Shown here piece by piece: positions 8,655-18,600 of a DNA stretch of 64,000 nucleotides. Position numbers and translations under genes: made by a program. Source of the DNA: Rhodobium orientis. Lineage in GTDB: Bacteria; Pseudomonadota; Alphaproteobacteria; Rhizobiales; Rhodobiaceae. The notes below the pieces were generated by a model. It saw only the letters and a list, made by a program, of their open reading frames with translations. It was not told the origin of the DNA and searched no databases. Numbering within the stretch: position 1 is the stretch's first letter; each line of letters starts with the position of its first letter. The stretch spans positions 1 to 64,000 of the forward strand of contig NZ_NPEV01000005.1 of assembly GCF_003258835.1 (NCBI RefSeq), written 5' to 3'.

Positions 8655-11126
8655 ATGAAGTTTTTCGTCAAAATGTTCGGCTACTTCTTCGGGATCGGCG
8701 CGGTCTTTTTCCTGATCGTCGCAGCGGGCCTGTGGATCGTGCTGAGCGATGCGACCAAGGACCTGCCCGACTACACGGCGCTGAAGAAATACGAGCCGCC
8801 GGTGATGACCCGCGTGCATGCGAGCGACGGCAGCCTGATCGCCGAATACGCCCGCGAGCGGCGCCTGTTCCTGCCGATCCAGGCAGTGCCGGAAATGGTC
8901 AAGAACGCGTTCCTGGCGGCCGAGGACAAGAATTTCTATTCGCATCCCGGCGTCGACATGATGGGTATCGCGCGTGCCGTGGTCACCAATATCAAGAACC
9001 GCGGCTCCAACCGGCGCATGGTCGGCGCCTCGACCATCACCCAGCAGGTGGCCAAGAACTTCCTGCTCTCCAACGAGTACAGCTACCAGCGCAAGATCCG
9101 CGAGGCGATCCTGGCGCTCAGAATCGAGCAGGCGTTCACCAAGGACGAGATCCTGGAACTCTATCTCAACGAGATCTATCTCGGTATGGGCTCCTACGGC
9201 GTCGCCGCGGCGTCGCTGCTCTATTTCGACAAGGCGGTGCAGGAGCTGACGCTGGCGGAAGCGGCCTATCTGGCGGCACTGCCGAAGGCGCCGAGCAACT
9301 ACCATCCCTTCGACAACACCGAGGCGGCGATCGAGCGCCGCAACTGGGTGATCGACCGCATGGTCGAGAACGGCATGGCGACGGCCGAGGCCGGCGAGAA
9401 GGCCAAGCTGCGGCCGCTCGAAGTGACGCCGCGCACCCGCGGTCCGCACCTGTTCGCCTCCGACTATTTCGCCGAGGAAGTGCGGCGCCGGCTGCTCGAC
9501 CGCTACGGCGAGCGCGGCCTCTACGAGGGCGGCCTGTCGGTCCGCGGCACGCTCGATCCGCAACTCCAGGTGCTCGCCCGCAAGGCGCTGATGGACGGCC
9601 TCGTCGAATTCGACCGCCGCCGCCGCGGCTGGCGCGGGGCGGTCACCACGATCGACCTCAGCGCCGGCGACTGGGGCCCGCCGCTCGGCAAGGTCGAGGC
9701 GCTGTCCGACGTGCCGGAATGGCGGCTCGCGGTGGTGCTGTCGTCCGGCGATGGCGAGGCGCAGATCGGCCTGCAGCCCAAGAAGCTCGTCTCCGGCAAG
9801 CTGTCGACAGAGCGCAAGCGCGCCGTCGTCCCGCTGGAACACGTCAAATGGGCGCGCTGGGAGAAGGGTCCGAAGCGCCGCCAGCCGATCCGGGCCGTCA
9901 GCGACGTGCTTGCTCCCGGCGACGTCATCTATGTGGAAAAGGACCCGGAAGGCGGTCCCGACACCTTCATTCTGCGCCAGGTGCCGGAGGTTTCCGGCGC
10001 CATCGTCGCCATGGACCCGCATACCGGCCGCGTGCTGGCGCTGGTCGGCGGCTTCACCTTTGCCCAGAGCCAGTTCAACCGCGCCACCCAGGCCTGGCGC
10101 CAGCCCGGTTCCTCGTTCAAGCCGATCGTCTATGCCGCCGCGCTCGACAATGGCTACACGCCGTCGAGCGTCGTCCTCGATGCGCCGATCTCGCTGCCCA
10201 TGGGCAACGGCAAGATGTGGACGCCGAAGAACTACGGCGGCAAGTTCTACGGCCCGTCGACGCTGAGGACCGGCATCGAGCGCTCGCGTAACGTAATGAC
10301 CGTCAGGCTCGCCAAGGACATGGGCATGCCGCTGGTCGCCGAATACGCCACCCGGTTCGGCATCTATGACGAGCTGTCGCCCGTGCTCTCCATGGCGCTT
10401 GGCGCCGGCGAGACGACGGTGCTGAGGCTGACCGCGGCCTATGCGATGATCGCCAATGGCGGGCGCAAGCTCCATCCGACGCTGATCGACCGCATCCAAG
10501 ACCGCCGCGGCAAGACCATCTACAAGCACGAGGAGCGCATCTGCGACGCCTGCGAGGCCAGTTCCTGGACCGGCCAGGACGAGCCGGACCTGATCGACAA
10601 TCGCGAGCAGGTGCTCGACCCGATGACCGCCTACCAGATCACCTCCATGATGGAGGGCGTCGTCCAGCGCGGCACGGCAACGCGGGTCAAGGCCGTCGGC
10701 AAGCCCGTCGCCGGCAAGACCGGCACCACCAATGACGAGCGCGACGCCTGGTTCGTCGGCTTCTCGCCGGACCTCGCCGTCGGCGTCTTCGTCGGCTACG
10801 ACACGCCGCGGCCGATGGGGCGCGGCGCCACCGGCGGCCAGGTCGCTGCGCCGATCTTCACGGAGTTCATGAAGGCGGCCCTGAAGGACAAGCCGGCCGT
10901 GGAGTTCCGGGTGCCGCCGGGCATCAAGCTGATCGCCATCAACCGGCGCACCGGCATGCCGGCGAGCGGTTCGGGCGGCGACGTCATCCTGGAGGCCTTC
11001 AAGCCCGGCACCGGCCCGGCCGACACCTACTCGATCATCGGCTTCGACGGCTCGTCCGGCACCCTGCAGCAGGTCTCGCCGGCGGCGGCAAGGGCGGTCA
11101 TTTCCTCGCCCGGCGGGCTCTACTGA
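8655..11126 (+). CDS. mrcA: Penicillin-binding protein 1A, bifunctional murein synthase
   Basis: 823 residues from the ATG at 8655, which puts the membrane anchor (about 8-30) right after the start; an upstream ATG at 8526 would add 43 arginine-rich, unconserved residues. The GT51 glycosyltransferase domain has AAEDKNFYSHPG (catalytic E90), GASTITQQVAKN and the IYLGMGSYGVAAAS block. An OB-like insert follows. The transpeptidase domain carries all three penicillin-binding motifs: SSFK with nucleophile S486, SRN, and KTGTT with K688. It polymerises and cross-links peptidoglycan. The order amiC-mrcA-prfB downstream of rne is conserved in Hyphomicrobiales. Confidence 0.95.
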   Translation: MKFFVKMFGYFFGIGAVFFLIVAAGLWIVLSDATKDLPDYTALKKYEPPVMTRVHASDGSLIAEYARERRLFLPIQAVPEMVKNAFLAAEDKNFYSHPGVDMMGIARAVVTNIKNRGSNRRMVGASTITQQVAKNFLLSNEYSYQRKIREAILALRIEQAFTKDEILELYLNEIYLGMGSYGVAAASLLYFDKAVQELTLAEAAYLAALPKAPSNYHPFDNTEAAIERRNWVIDRMVENGMATAEAGEKAKLRPLEVTPRTRGPHLFASDYFAEEVRRRLLDRYGERGLYEGGLSVRGTLDPQLQVLARKALMDGLVEFDRRRRGWRGAVTTIDLSAGDWGPPLGKVEALSDVPEWRLAVVLSSGDGEAQIGLQPKKLVSGKLSTERKRAVVPLEHVKWARWEKGPKRRQPIRAVSDVLAPGDVIYVEKDPEGGPDTFILRQVPEVSGAIVAMDPHTGRVLALVGGFTFAQSQFNRATQAWRQPGSSFKPIVYAAALDNGYTPSSVVLDAPISLPMGNGKMWTPKNYGGKFYGPSTLRTGIERSRNVMTVRLAKDMGMPLVAEYATRFGIYDELSPVLSMALGAGETTVLRLTAAYAMIANGGRKLHPTLIDRIQDRRGKTIYKHEERICDACEASSWTGQDEPDLIDNREQVLDPMTAYQITSMMEGVVQRGTATRVKAVGKPVAGKTGTTNDERDAWFVGFSPDLAVGVFVGYDTPRPMGRGATGGQVAAPIFTEFMKAALKDKPAVEFRVPPGIKLIAINRRTGMPASGSGGDVILEAFKPGTGPADTYSIIGFDGSSGTLQQVSPAAARAVISSPGGLY

Positions 11127-11163
11127 CAGCCTGCCACCCCGGCTTTCGGGACGTTTACAGGCA

Positions 11164-11192
11164 GCGGTCGGCTCGCTACATTCGCCGACCGC
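11164..11192 (+). other. 9-bp hairpin between mrcA and prfB
   Basis: GCGGTCGGC (11164-11172) pairs perfectly with GCCGACCGC (11184-11192) around an 11-nt loop, 38 bases after the mrcA stop. No U tract follows, so it may be a Rho-dependent or processing-related 3' end rather than an intrinsic terminator. Confidence 0.45.
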
Positions 11193-11255
11193 AGGAACCG
11201 GTGCCGTTTTCGCGCCGGCATCTGCCCGACTCAACCAACAACGAGCGAGTAACGA

Positions 11256-12381
11256 ATGCGCGCCGAAGTGCAGAGCATTGTCGACGAAATCAAGCAGACG
11301 ATCGGTCTGCTGAGGAGGCATCTTTGACTGGGATGCCGCAACCGCACGCCTTGAAGAGCTGAACGTCAAGGCCGAAGATCCCGACCTCTGGAACGACCCG
11401 GAGGCCGCCCAGAAGCTGATGCGCGAGCGTCAGCAGCTCGACGACGGCCTGACCTCCATCCGCTCGGTCGAGCAGCGGCTCACCGACAATATCGAGCTGA
11501 TCGAGCTCGGCGAGATGGAGGACGAGGAGCAGATCGTCGCCGAGGCGGAAAAGGCGCTTGGAGACCTCAACGACGAGCTGGCGCGGCGCCAGGTCGAGAC
11601 CATGCTGTCCGGCGAGGCCGACGCCAACGACACCTATTTCGAGGTCCATGCGGGCGCGGGCGGCACGGAGAGCCAGGACTGGGCCAGCATGCTGCTCAGG
11701 ATGTATATCCGATGGGCCGAGCGGCGCGGCTTCAAGACCGAGGTGCTGGAAGTCCATGACGGCGAAGAGGCGGGCATCAAGTCCGCCACGGTGATGATCA
11801 AGGGCCACAACGCCTATGGCTGGATGAAGACCGAATCTGGCGTCCATCGCCTCGTTCGCATCTCGCCCTTCGACAGCCAGGCGCGGCGGCATACCTCGTT
11901 CGCGAGCGTGTGGATCTATCCGGTCGTCGACGACAACATCGAGATCGACGTGTCGGAAAGCGACGTTCGCATCGATACCTACCGGGCCTCCGGCGCCGGC
12001 GGCCAGCACGTCAACACCACCGATTCTGCGGTTCGCATCACCCACCTGCCGACCAATATCGTGGTGCAGTGCCAGAACGAGCGTTCGCAGCACAAGAACC
12101 GGGCGACGGCCTGGGCGATGCTGAAGGCGCGGCTCTACGAGGTGGAACTGCAGAAGCGCGAAGAGGAGGCGGCGGCGAGCGCGGCCTCCAAGACCGACAT
12201 CGGCTGGGGCCACCAGATCCGTTCCTACGTCCTGCAGCCCTACCAGCTCGTCAAGGATCTCAGGACCAACGTGGAAAGCACCAACCCGAACGACGTGCTC
12301 GACGGCGCGCTCGATCCGTTCATGGAAGCGGCGCTGGCGCAGCGGGTGCTCGGCGAGGCGGCAAAGGAGGCGGCCGGCTAG
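11256..12381 (+). CDS. prfB: Peptide chain release factor 2, read through a +1 programmed frameshift
   Basis: RF2 releases peptides at UGA and UAA. The first frame runs from ATG 11256 to an in-frame TGA at 11325-11327 (23 codons). The rest lies in the +1 frame from GAC at 11326 to the stop at 12379-12381. The junction has all parts of the classic RF2 autoregulatory signal (entered separately). The joined protein is 374 residues, the normal size. It carries the RF2-type anticodon-mimic SPF (in [12 protein letters not shown]) and the peptidyl-hydrolysis GGQ (in [19 protein letters not shown]). Low RF2 lets the ribosome pause at UGA and shift, raising RF2. Without the shift the gene would seem to start about 160 bases later. 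Confidence 0.95.
11313..11328 (+). promoter_or_regulatory. RF2 +1 programmed frameshift site
   Basis: AGGAGG (internal Shine-Dalgarno, 11313-11318), a 3-base spacer CAT, the slippery codon CTT (11322-11324), then TGA followed by C (11325-11328). Spacing and the TGAC context match the E. coli prfB site. The shift fuses RRHL to [12 protein letters not shown]. Confidence 0.96.
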
Positions 12382-12415
12382 GCTGGTTTCGCAATCAATG
12401 GCCTGAAGAAGGAAG

Positions 12416-12444
12416 CGGCGCTCGTGTGGCGCCGTTTTTCTTTT
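12416..12444 (+). terminator. Rho-independent terminator of prfB
   Basis: CGGCGC / GCGCCG 6-bp stem (12416-12421 and 12429-12434) with a 7-nt loop, followed directly by TTTTTCTTTT. It is the clearest intrinsic terminator in the window, 35 bases after the prfB stop. Confidence 0.85.
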
Positions 12445-12454
12445 CGGATAGCGG

Positions 12455-12602
12455 GCTGGATTGCTTCGCTACGCTCGTAAAGACGTTGAAAGATTGAGCG
12501 AAATTTAGATCGCCGTCATTGCGAGGGTCCGAAGGACGGGGAGCGGCGCGTGACGCGAGCCTGGGCTGGCCGACGCGGCAATCCAGAAAACCGTCATTGC
12601 GA
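12455..12602. repeat. Interspersed repeat block (CGTCATTGC / GCAATCCA family)
   Basis: The convergent gap between prfB and the M23 gene holds a TGGATTGCTTCGCTACGCTCG segment (from 12456), then two exact CCGTCATTGCGA copies (12513-12524 and 12591-12602, 78 bases apart), with GGCAATCCAGAA between. These are the ends of a repeat type common in alphaproteobacterial intergenic DNA. A related copy lies at 39.64 kb. Confidence 0.6.
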
Positions 12603-12620
12603 ATGCCCTGACACGCTCCT

Positions 12621-13958
12621 TCAGAGCAGGTCGCCGAGCTTGCGACCGGCATTGAGGTAGAGCATCGGGTTGATGGTCTTCTTGCCGACGCGGGTCTCGT
12701 AGTGGAGGTGCGGGCCGGTGGAGCGGCCCGTGGAGCCGACTTCGCCGATCTTCTGGCCGATGACGACGCGCTGGCCGCGCTTTACCGAAATCCGCGACAG
12801 GTGCGAGTAGCGGCTCCTGAGGCTGCGGCCGTGGTCGATCTCCACGGTGTTGCCGTAGCCGCCCTTGCGGCCGGCGATGACGATCCGGCCGTTGGCGGTG
12901 GCGTTGACCCGCGTGCCGGTGCTGCCGCGAAAATCGATGCCGGTATGCATGGCCGGGCGGCCGAGAAACGGATCGATGCGCGGGCCGTAGCGGCTGGTGA
13001 CGGCGGCGCTGTTGATCGGCTTCCTCAGCGGGATCGAGGTCGTTGCGTTGCGGATCTCCGTCAGCCGCGTGATCGCCGCTTCGGCGCGCCTAATGCGGTC
13101 GGCAAAACCGTGCGGCGACAGCGGCACGAAGGGGCCGCCGGTCGCTGTGTTGTCGCTCGCGCTACCGGCCGCCGGTTCGCTCCGGGCGAGGCGCACGCCG
13201 ATCCGTTTCAGCACCTTTTCGAAGCGGTTGGCGTCGGTCTCGGCGGCAAAGGCGAGGGCGTCGAGCGCATGGCCCTGTTCGTGCAGCATCGTCGCCATGT
13301 CGGTGGCCACGGTGTCGAGCTTGCGCGAATAGGGCGAACCGTAGGTTTCGGGCGCGCCGGCGCGAGCTTCCTCGTTGGTGGGCAGGGCCATCGACGACTT
13401 CATCGGCTCGGCCGGTTCCAGTTCGCCGCCGATGCCGCCGGTCACGTCCGCATCGTCGAGGTCCGCGTCGGGCTTGGGCTGCGGTACGATGGTGGAAGCG
13501 AGTTCGATGCCGTTCTTGCGCGCCTGCTCGATCACCTGGGTGACCAGCACCTGGCGGTCGGACAGGGCGTTCTGCTTGGCGAGCAGCCTGTCGAGCTTGA
13601 TCTCGAAGGATTCCTGGTCGATGAGCTGGCGGCTGGTGATGCGGTCGATCTCGGACCGCAGCGCCGCGATCCGGTCCTCATAGGCGTGCTGCATGCGGGC
13701 CTGTCGGGCCATCGCCGCGCCGATCAGGTCGTCGCGAAAGAACAGATACGTGGTTGCGCCGAGATAGACGACCGCGAACAGCGCCAGCAGGCCGGCGATG
13801 GCGCCGACCATCAGCGGGTTCACCGTCACGGAGGTGATCCGCTCACCCTTGGCGAAGATGATCTGGTGATGGTCCTTTCGGCGTCCGAAGGGCTTCGCCG
13901 AGGACGCTTTCGCAGATGCGGCCGCTGTCTTGGGTGAATCCGGGGCCCGGTTTTCCAT
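12621..13958 (-). CDS. Membrane-anchored M23 (LytM-type) murein endopeptidase
   Basis: 445 residues. A basic cytoplasmic N-terminus (1-46) leads to one membrane helix (about 47-75) and a periplasmic coiled coil (about 80-150). A variable linker and a C-terminal M23 domain (about 310-435) follow. The zinc motif is intact: H338-x3-D342 in HTGIDF, and H417-x-H419 in HLHY, so it should be an active D,D-endopeptidase and not a degenerate EnvC/NlpD-type activator. It probably cuts peptide cross-links to allow wall growth or division. The anchor, coiled coil and M23 order resembles rhizobial growth-zone peptidases, but I cannot assign a specific orthologue. It is monocistronic by position, with 128 bases before the DUF455 gene. 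Confidence 0.88.
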   Translation of the reverse strand: MENRAPDSPKTAAASAKASSAKPFGRRKDHHQIIFAKGERITSVTVNPLMVGAIAGLLALFAVVYLGATTYLFFRDDLIGAAMARQARMQHAYEDRIAALRSEIDRITSRQLIDQESFEIKLDRLLAKQNALSDRQVLVTQVIEQARKNGIELASTIVPQPKPDADLDDADVTGGIGGELEPAEPMKSSMALPTNEEARAGAPETYGSPYSRKLDTVATDMATMLHEQGHALDALAFAAETDANRFEKVLKRIGVRLARSEPAAGSASDNTATGGPFVPLSPHGFADRIRRAEAAITRLTEIRNATTSIPLRKPINSAAVTSRYGPRIDPFLGRPAMHTGIDFRGSTGTRVNATANGRIVIAGRKGGYGNTVEIDHGRSLRSRYSHLSRISVKRGQRVVIGQKIGEVGSTGRSTGPHLHYETRVGKKTINPMLYLNAGRKLGDLL

Positions 13959-14086
13959 GTGCTGTCACCGTTGGCGCTACGCGTTACAGGTCCGGACCGC
14001 CCGGCGGCGAACCCTCTCAAATCCCGGTGACGATTAGAAACCGTTAGGGTTAATTTTTGCTTTCGACCGGCTGTCAGTCAGTCGCC

Positions 14087-14899
14087 TTATCCGGCGGTCG
14101 CGACCAGCGGCTTGTAGAAGCCCGGCGTCAGGCCGGCGGCGGCGCGGGCGGCCGCATTGAACGGCGGTTTCAGGGCGCCGCGGAAATGCTTCCTCACCAG
14201 CGCGTGGAAGGTCGGTTCCGGCTCCAGTTTCTCGCGGTCGCACAGGAACCGGAACCATTTGGCGCCGGCGGCCACATGGCCCTTTTCGTCGCAGTAGATG
14301 ATTTTCAGGATATCGGCAGTAGCGCCGTCGCCGGCGTCCTCCGTGCGCTCGATCATGGAGGGGGTGATGTCGAGGCCGCGCGCCTCCAGCACCAGGGGGA
14401 TGATGGCGAGCCGGGCGATCAGCGAGTCCTTTGTGGCATCGGCCGCTTGCCAGAGCCCGTCATGGGCGGGCAGGGCGCCGTAATCTGCGCCGAGGTCCCG
14501 CAGCCTCTGCCTGAGCAGGCCGAAATGCTTGGCTTCCTCCATGCCGATCCGAACGAAATCGTCGAAGAAGGAGCGCGGCATCGCCGTGTCGTTGAAACGG
14601 GCGATCAGGTCCCAGGTGAGGTCGATGGCGTTGAGCTCTATATGGGCGAGCGCATGGATCATGGCGATCCGGCCGCGCAGGCCATGGGAGGTGCGCTTCG
14701 GCATGTCGCGCGGGTGCCGCAGCTCCGGCTTTTCCGGCCGTCCCGGGCGTAGCGGCAAGGGGACGTCGGTGCGCGGGGCGCTGCGGTCGAGCCGGCGCGC
14801 AAACCAGGCGGTGCCGGTCTCGCCGGAGAGCGCGACCTTGTCGGCCGGGTCCGGAGCGGCGACGATGCGCCGTGCAAGGCCGGTGAGGCTTTCGGCCAT
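14087..14899 (-). CDS. DUF455 ferritin-like di-iron protein
   Basis: 270 residues. The four-helix carboxylate pattern of the ferritin-like superfamily is complete: E88 in HIELNA, E122-A-K-H125, E172 in LEARG, and E205-K-G-H208, that is E, ExxH, E, ExxH. This arrangement binds two iron atoms, as in MiaE or rubrerythrin relatives. I recognise the family as DUF455, whose substrate is unknown to me. The N-terminal 60 residues form a separate Pro/Arg-rich lead-in. It lies 18 bases downstream of bcp on the same strand and is probably co-transcribed with it, which hints at a role in peroxide or iron handling. Confidence 0.82.
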   Translation of the reverse strand: MAESLTGLARRIVAAPDPADKVALSGETGTAWFARRLDRSAPRTDVPLPLRPGRPEKPELRHPRDMPKRTSHGLRGRIAMIHALAHIELNAIDLTWDLIARFNDTAMPRSFFDDFVRIGMEEAKHFGLLRQRLRDLGADYGALPAHDGLWQAADATKDSLIARLAIIPLVLEARGLDITPSMIERTEDAGDGATADILKIIYCDEKGHVAAGAKWFRFLCDREKLEPEPTFHALVRKHFRGALKPPFNAAARAAAGLTPGFYKPLVATAG

Positions 14900-14917
14900 C
14901 GCGCTTCGGCCCGTTTC

Positions 14918-15385
14918 CTAGAGTGCCTTTGCGGCTTCCAGCACGGCCTCGGCGTGGCCGGCCACCTTCACCTTGCGCCAGACCCTGGCCACCTTGCCGT
15001 CGCCGTCGACGAGGAAGGTGGAGCGTTCGACGCCCATATACTTCTTGCCGTACATGGACTTCTCGACCCAGACGCCATAGGCCTCGATGGTCGCCTTGTC
15101 CTCGTCGGCGGCGAGCACGATGCCGAGCTCGTGCTTGGCCTTGAACTTGTCGTGCTTTGCGGCCGAATCGGGCGAGATGCCGATGACGACCGCACCGGCC
15201 TTCTCGAAATCCTTGGCCAGTTCGGTAAAGGCGATCGCCTCCTTGGTGCAGCCGGAGGTGTCGTCCTTGGGATAGAAATAGACGACGACGATTTTCCCCT
15301 GCAGATCCGAGAGCTTGACGCGTCCGCCGCCATCGGTCGGAAGGTCGAAGTCGGGCGCCTTGGCACCCTCTGTGATGTCGCTCAT
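14918..15385 (-). CDS. bcp: Thioredoxin-dependent peroxiredoxin (Bcp/PrxQ)
   Basis: 155 residues. The peroxiredoxin fold begins with APDFDLPTDGG, and the peroxidatic cysteine is C46 in DDTSGCTKEA. The position five residues later, where many PrxQ proteins keep the resolving cysteine, is isoleucine, and I see no other cysteine in the protein. It should therefore work as a 1-Cys enzyme that needs an external thiol. It reduces peroxides in the cytoplasm. The start at 15385 has GGAGG seven to eight bases upstream. It is the first gene of the bcp-DUF455 unit and divergent from the AsmA-like gene. Confidence 0.92.
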   Translation of the reverse strand: MSDITEGAKAPDFDLPTDGGGRVKLSDLQGKIVVVYFYPKDDTSGCTKEAIAFTELAKDFEKAGAVVIGISPDSAAKHDKFKAKHELGIVLAADEDKATIEAYGVWVEKSMYGKKYMGVERSTFLVDGDGKVARVWRKVKVAGHAEAVLEAAKAL

Positions 15386-15644
15386 GCTGCCTCCGTTTGG
15401 TCGCGTTTTCGTTGCTTGATGTAGCGGAAATCCGCAAGGGTTGCCAGCGGGCATCGGCGCCGCGGGAAGGGGGGCGAGGGCGCAACGGGCCGGTACTCGG
15501 GTATGGCCTGCAAATGCCGCAAGGGCGCCACATGCCCCCTGCACCGGGCGGCATTTTCGCGCTATGGGTTGGCATGGGGAAGGGCGGTCGCCCGGAAATA
15601 CATACCGCGATGCCCTTGCGGGGAAAAGAGATACAGGGACTGGA

Positions 15645-18600
15645 ATGGCGCCGCGACGGCTCCAGCCGTTAACACAGCATACCCATCACGTTCACAGCGC
15701 CTTCGGCATCCTGCTGCGGGTGGCGCTGGTGCTGGTTGTGGTGACGGCGATCGCCATCGGCGCCTTCGCCTGGCGGGTGTCCAGCGGCCCCCTGACCCTC
15801 AACATTTTTGCCGAAGCCGTGCGGGCGCGCATTGCCGAGGCGGTCGGTCCCGACGCCAAGGTCGGGCTTTCGGCCATCGTCCTTGCCTGGTCGGAGGACG
15901 GCGGGCCGCGGGTGCGGCTGCGCGGCCTCGTCATCGGCGACACGGATGCGGGCTTCGAGGCCGAAGTGCCGACGGCGGACGTCCGCCTCAACGGCTTTCA
16001 GCTCCTTGTCGGGCGGGTCGCGCCGCGGGCGATCCGGGTCTACTCGCCCCGCGTGCGCATCCCGGTGGCCGGCGGCGCCAGCGCCTCGCCGGAAACGCTG
16101 CTTGAGTTCGCCGACCACGCCTTCAAGGGCACGCTCGCCGGTGCCCGCTCCATTGGCCTGTCCAGCATCCGGGTCGAGGACGCCACGGTGGAGATGCGCT
16201 CCACGGACGAGGACGGACACAGCCGCACCTATTCCAGCGTTGCCGCCGATCTCGGCTTTGCCCACGACAGCCGCACGACGACCCTCGACGTCAGCGGCAT
16301 CGGCTTCGGCGGCAAATGGTCGGCGTCCGCGGTCCACCGCCCGGATCTGGCAACCGGTGGTTCGGTGCTGGCGCTCTCCGGCACCGACATTACCGTCGAT
16401 GATGTCTTTGGGATCGGCGATGCCGCCCGCACCGGTTCGGCCACCCGGATCCCGCTCTATCCCAGCTTCGCAGCCCAGTATGACGATGTCGGCCGGTTGA
16501 CGGGAGCGCATATGAAGCTGGTCGTCGGTGCCGGCCATGTGCCGCTCGGCGGTGGCTCGCCATACCTACTCGACGAAGCGGTCGTCGATATCGCCTGGGT
16601 GCCGGACGAAAAGGTCTTCAAGATCGGCCCGTCCGTTGCCGAATTCGGGGCAACGAAGCTGCCCTTCACCGGCATCGTCGTGCCGCCGCGCGGCCCCGAT
16701 GCGGCGCTTTGGGAATTCGGCGTCGAATCGCGCAATGCCGAGATCGCGTCGCCGTTCGAGGGCGAGCCGGCGACGCCGCTCGACCTGATGGTGACGACCG
16801 GCACCTTCGATCCCGACCTCTTGCGGGTAGGCGTGACGAAATTCCAGGTCGGCGCCGGCGACACACCGCTGATCCAGTCGACGGCCGTCGTCGATCTCGG
16901 CGCGTTCGGACCGAAACTGGAGGTCGACGGCCGGCTCAACGCCGTCCCGGTGCGGACGCTGAAGCGGATCTGGCCGGAATTCATCACCCCGCCGGCCCGG
17001 CGCTGGATGCTCGACAACGTCATCTCGGGCGACACCGTCGACGGCAGCTTTCGCGCCGCGGTCGGCTCGGAGGAACTGGACGACAATCCGGAGACCTGGG
17101 GCTGGGGCGAGGACGACCTGACGGCGCGGTTCACCGTGCGGGATGCGGTCGTGAAGACCTTCGGCGAGATGCCGACGGCCCGGGCGCCGTTGGCGCGCGG
17201 GGAAATCGACGGCGGCCATCTGAAGGTCGAAATCCCCGGGGCCAGCCTCAAGACCGCGTCGGGCGGCACGGTGACGGTCCAGGAGGCGGTCTTTGAAATC
17301 GCCGACATCAGGCCGCCGAAACAGACGGCGAGCCTGCGCCTGCAGCTTTCCGGGCCGACCCGCAACGTCGCCGAGGTCGTCAATGCCAAACCGATCGAGG
17401 CGCTGGCGCCGATCGGCGTTACGCCCGCGGCGCTTGGCGGCACGGTGACCGTGAAAGCGGGCGCCAGCTTCGCGCTCCTGCGCGAGCTCTCCTTCGACGA
17501 CGTGGATTACGGTCTGACGGCGGACCTTGCCGACTTTTCCTCAAAAACGCCGATCTCCGGCAGGAAGGTCACGGACGGAACGCTCTCCGTCACGGTCGCC
17601 GAGGGTGTCGCCCGCATCGACGGCAAGGCCCGGTTCGACGGGGCGATGGCAACGGTCGACCTGACGGAACCGCTCGACGGCAGCAGCGGCGGCGCCAGCA
17701 AGGTCGGCATCACCCTGAAGCTGACCGATGCGGAACGGCGCGAACAGGGGCTCGACCTCGGGGGGCTGGTGTCCGGTCCGATCGAGGTCTCGATTGCCTC
17801 CGACGGCGGCGGTGCCGACAAGTACGAGATCGACCTGAAGGACGCGCGGCTCGTTGTTGCCCCCCTTGGCTGGTCCAAGGAGCCGGGCGTTCCGGCGACG
17901 GCCCGGTTCCGGATCTCCGGCGCCCGCAAGAACGAGGTCAACGATCTCAGGATCGAGGGCAAGGATTTCGCGATCACCGGCCATGTCGTGCTGGACGACA
18001 ACGGCGACCTGAAATCGGGCGAACTGACCTCGGCGCGGCTCGGCCGGACCGTCATCGACCGGGCCGTGATGCGAGCCTCCGGCGCCGACCAGGACATCGT
18101 CCTCACCGCAAGCGCGATCGATGCCCGCGCCATCCTCAAGGGCATTACCGATGTGCGTGGCAAGGGCGAGGGCGCCGACCTGGAGGGCGATTTCCGCATC
18201 CGCGGCAAGATCGGCATGCTGATCGGCTTCAATGCGGCCAACTTCTCCGGCGTCGACCTGGACGTGACGGTCGCGGGCGGCAGCCTCAAGGCGCTGCGGC
18301 TCACCGGCAGCTCCGGCAAGCGCGGCCGGCTCGACCTGACGCTGAAACCGGAGGGCGCTCGGCGCGCGCTCTATGTCGAGTCGGACAATGTCGGTGACTT
18401 CCTGCGCTTCCTCAACATCTACAAGCGGATGCAGGGCGGCTCCGGCGAGATCACCGCCAGCCTTGGCGATGGCACGGCCTCGAATGGCCGGTTCCGGATC
18501 AGCGACTTCCGGGTCACCGAGGACCCGGCCCTGAAGCAACTCGTTGCCCGCGGCAATTTCGAGGATCGGCTGCGCGGCGACCGGCCGGTCAACATCCGGC

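Noticed and set aside
8415-11369. A 984-codon open frame antisense to mrcA
   Set aside because: It is the complementary frame of a high-GC gene. The encoded protein is rich in Arg/Ala/Asp with no domain, while mrcA shows all PBP1A motifs.
12455-12602. Insertion sequence remnant
   Set aside because: There is no transposase fragment or target duplication. It looks like a short interspersed palindromic repeat.
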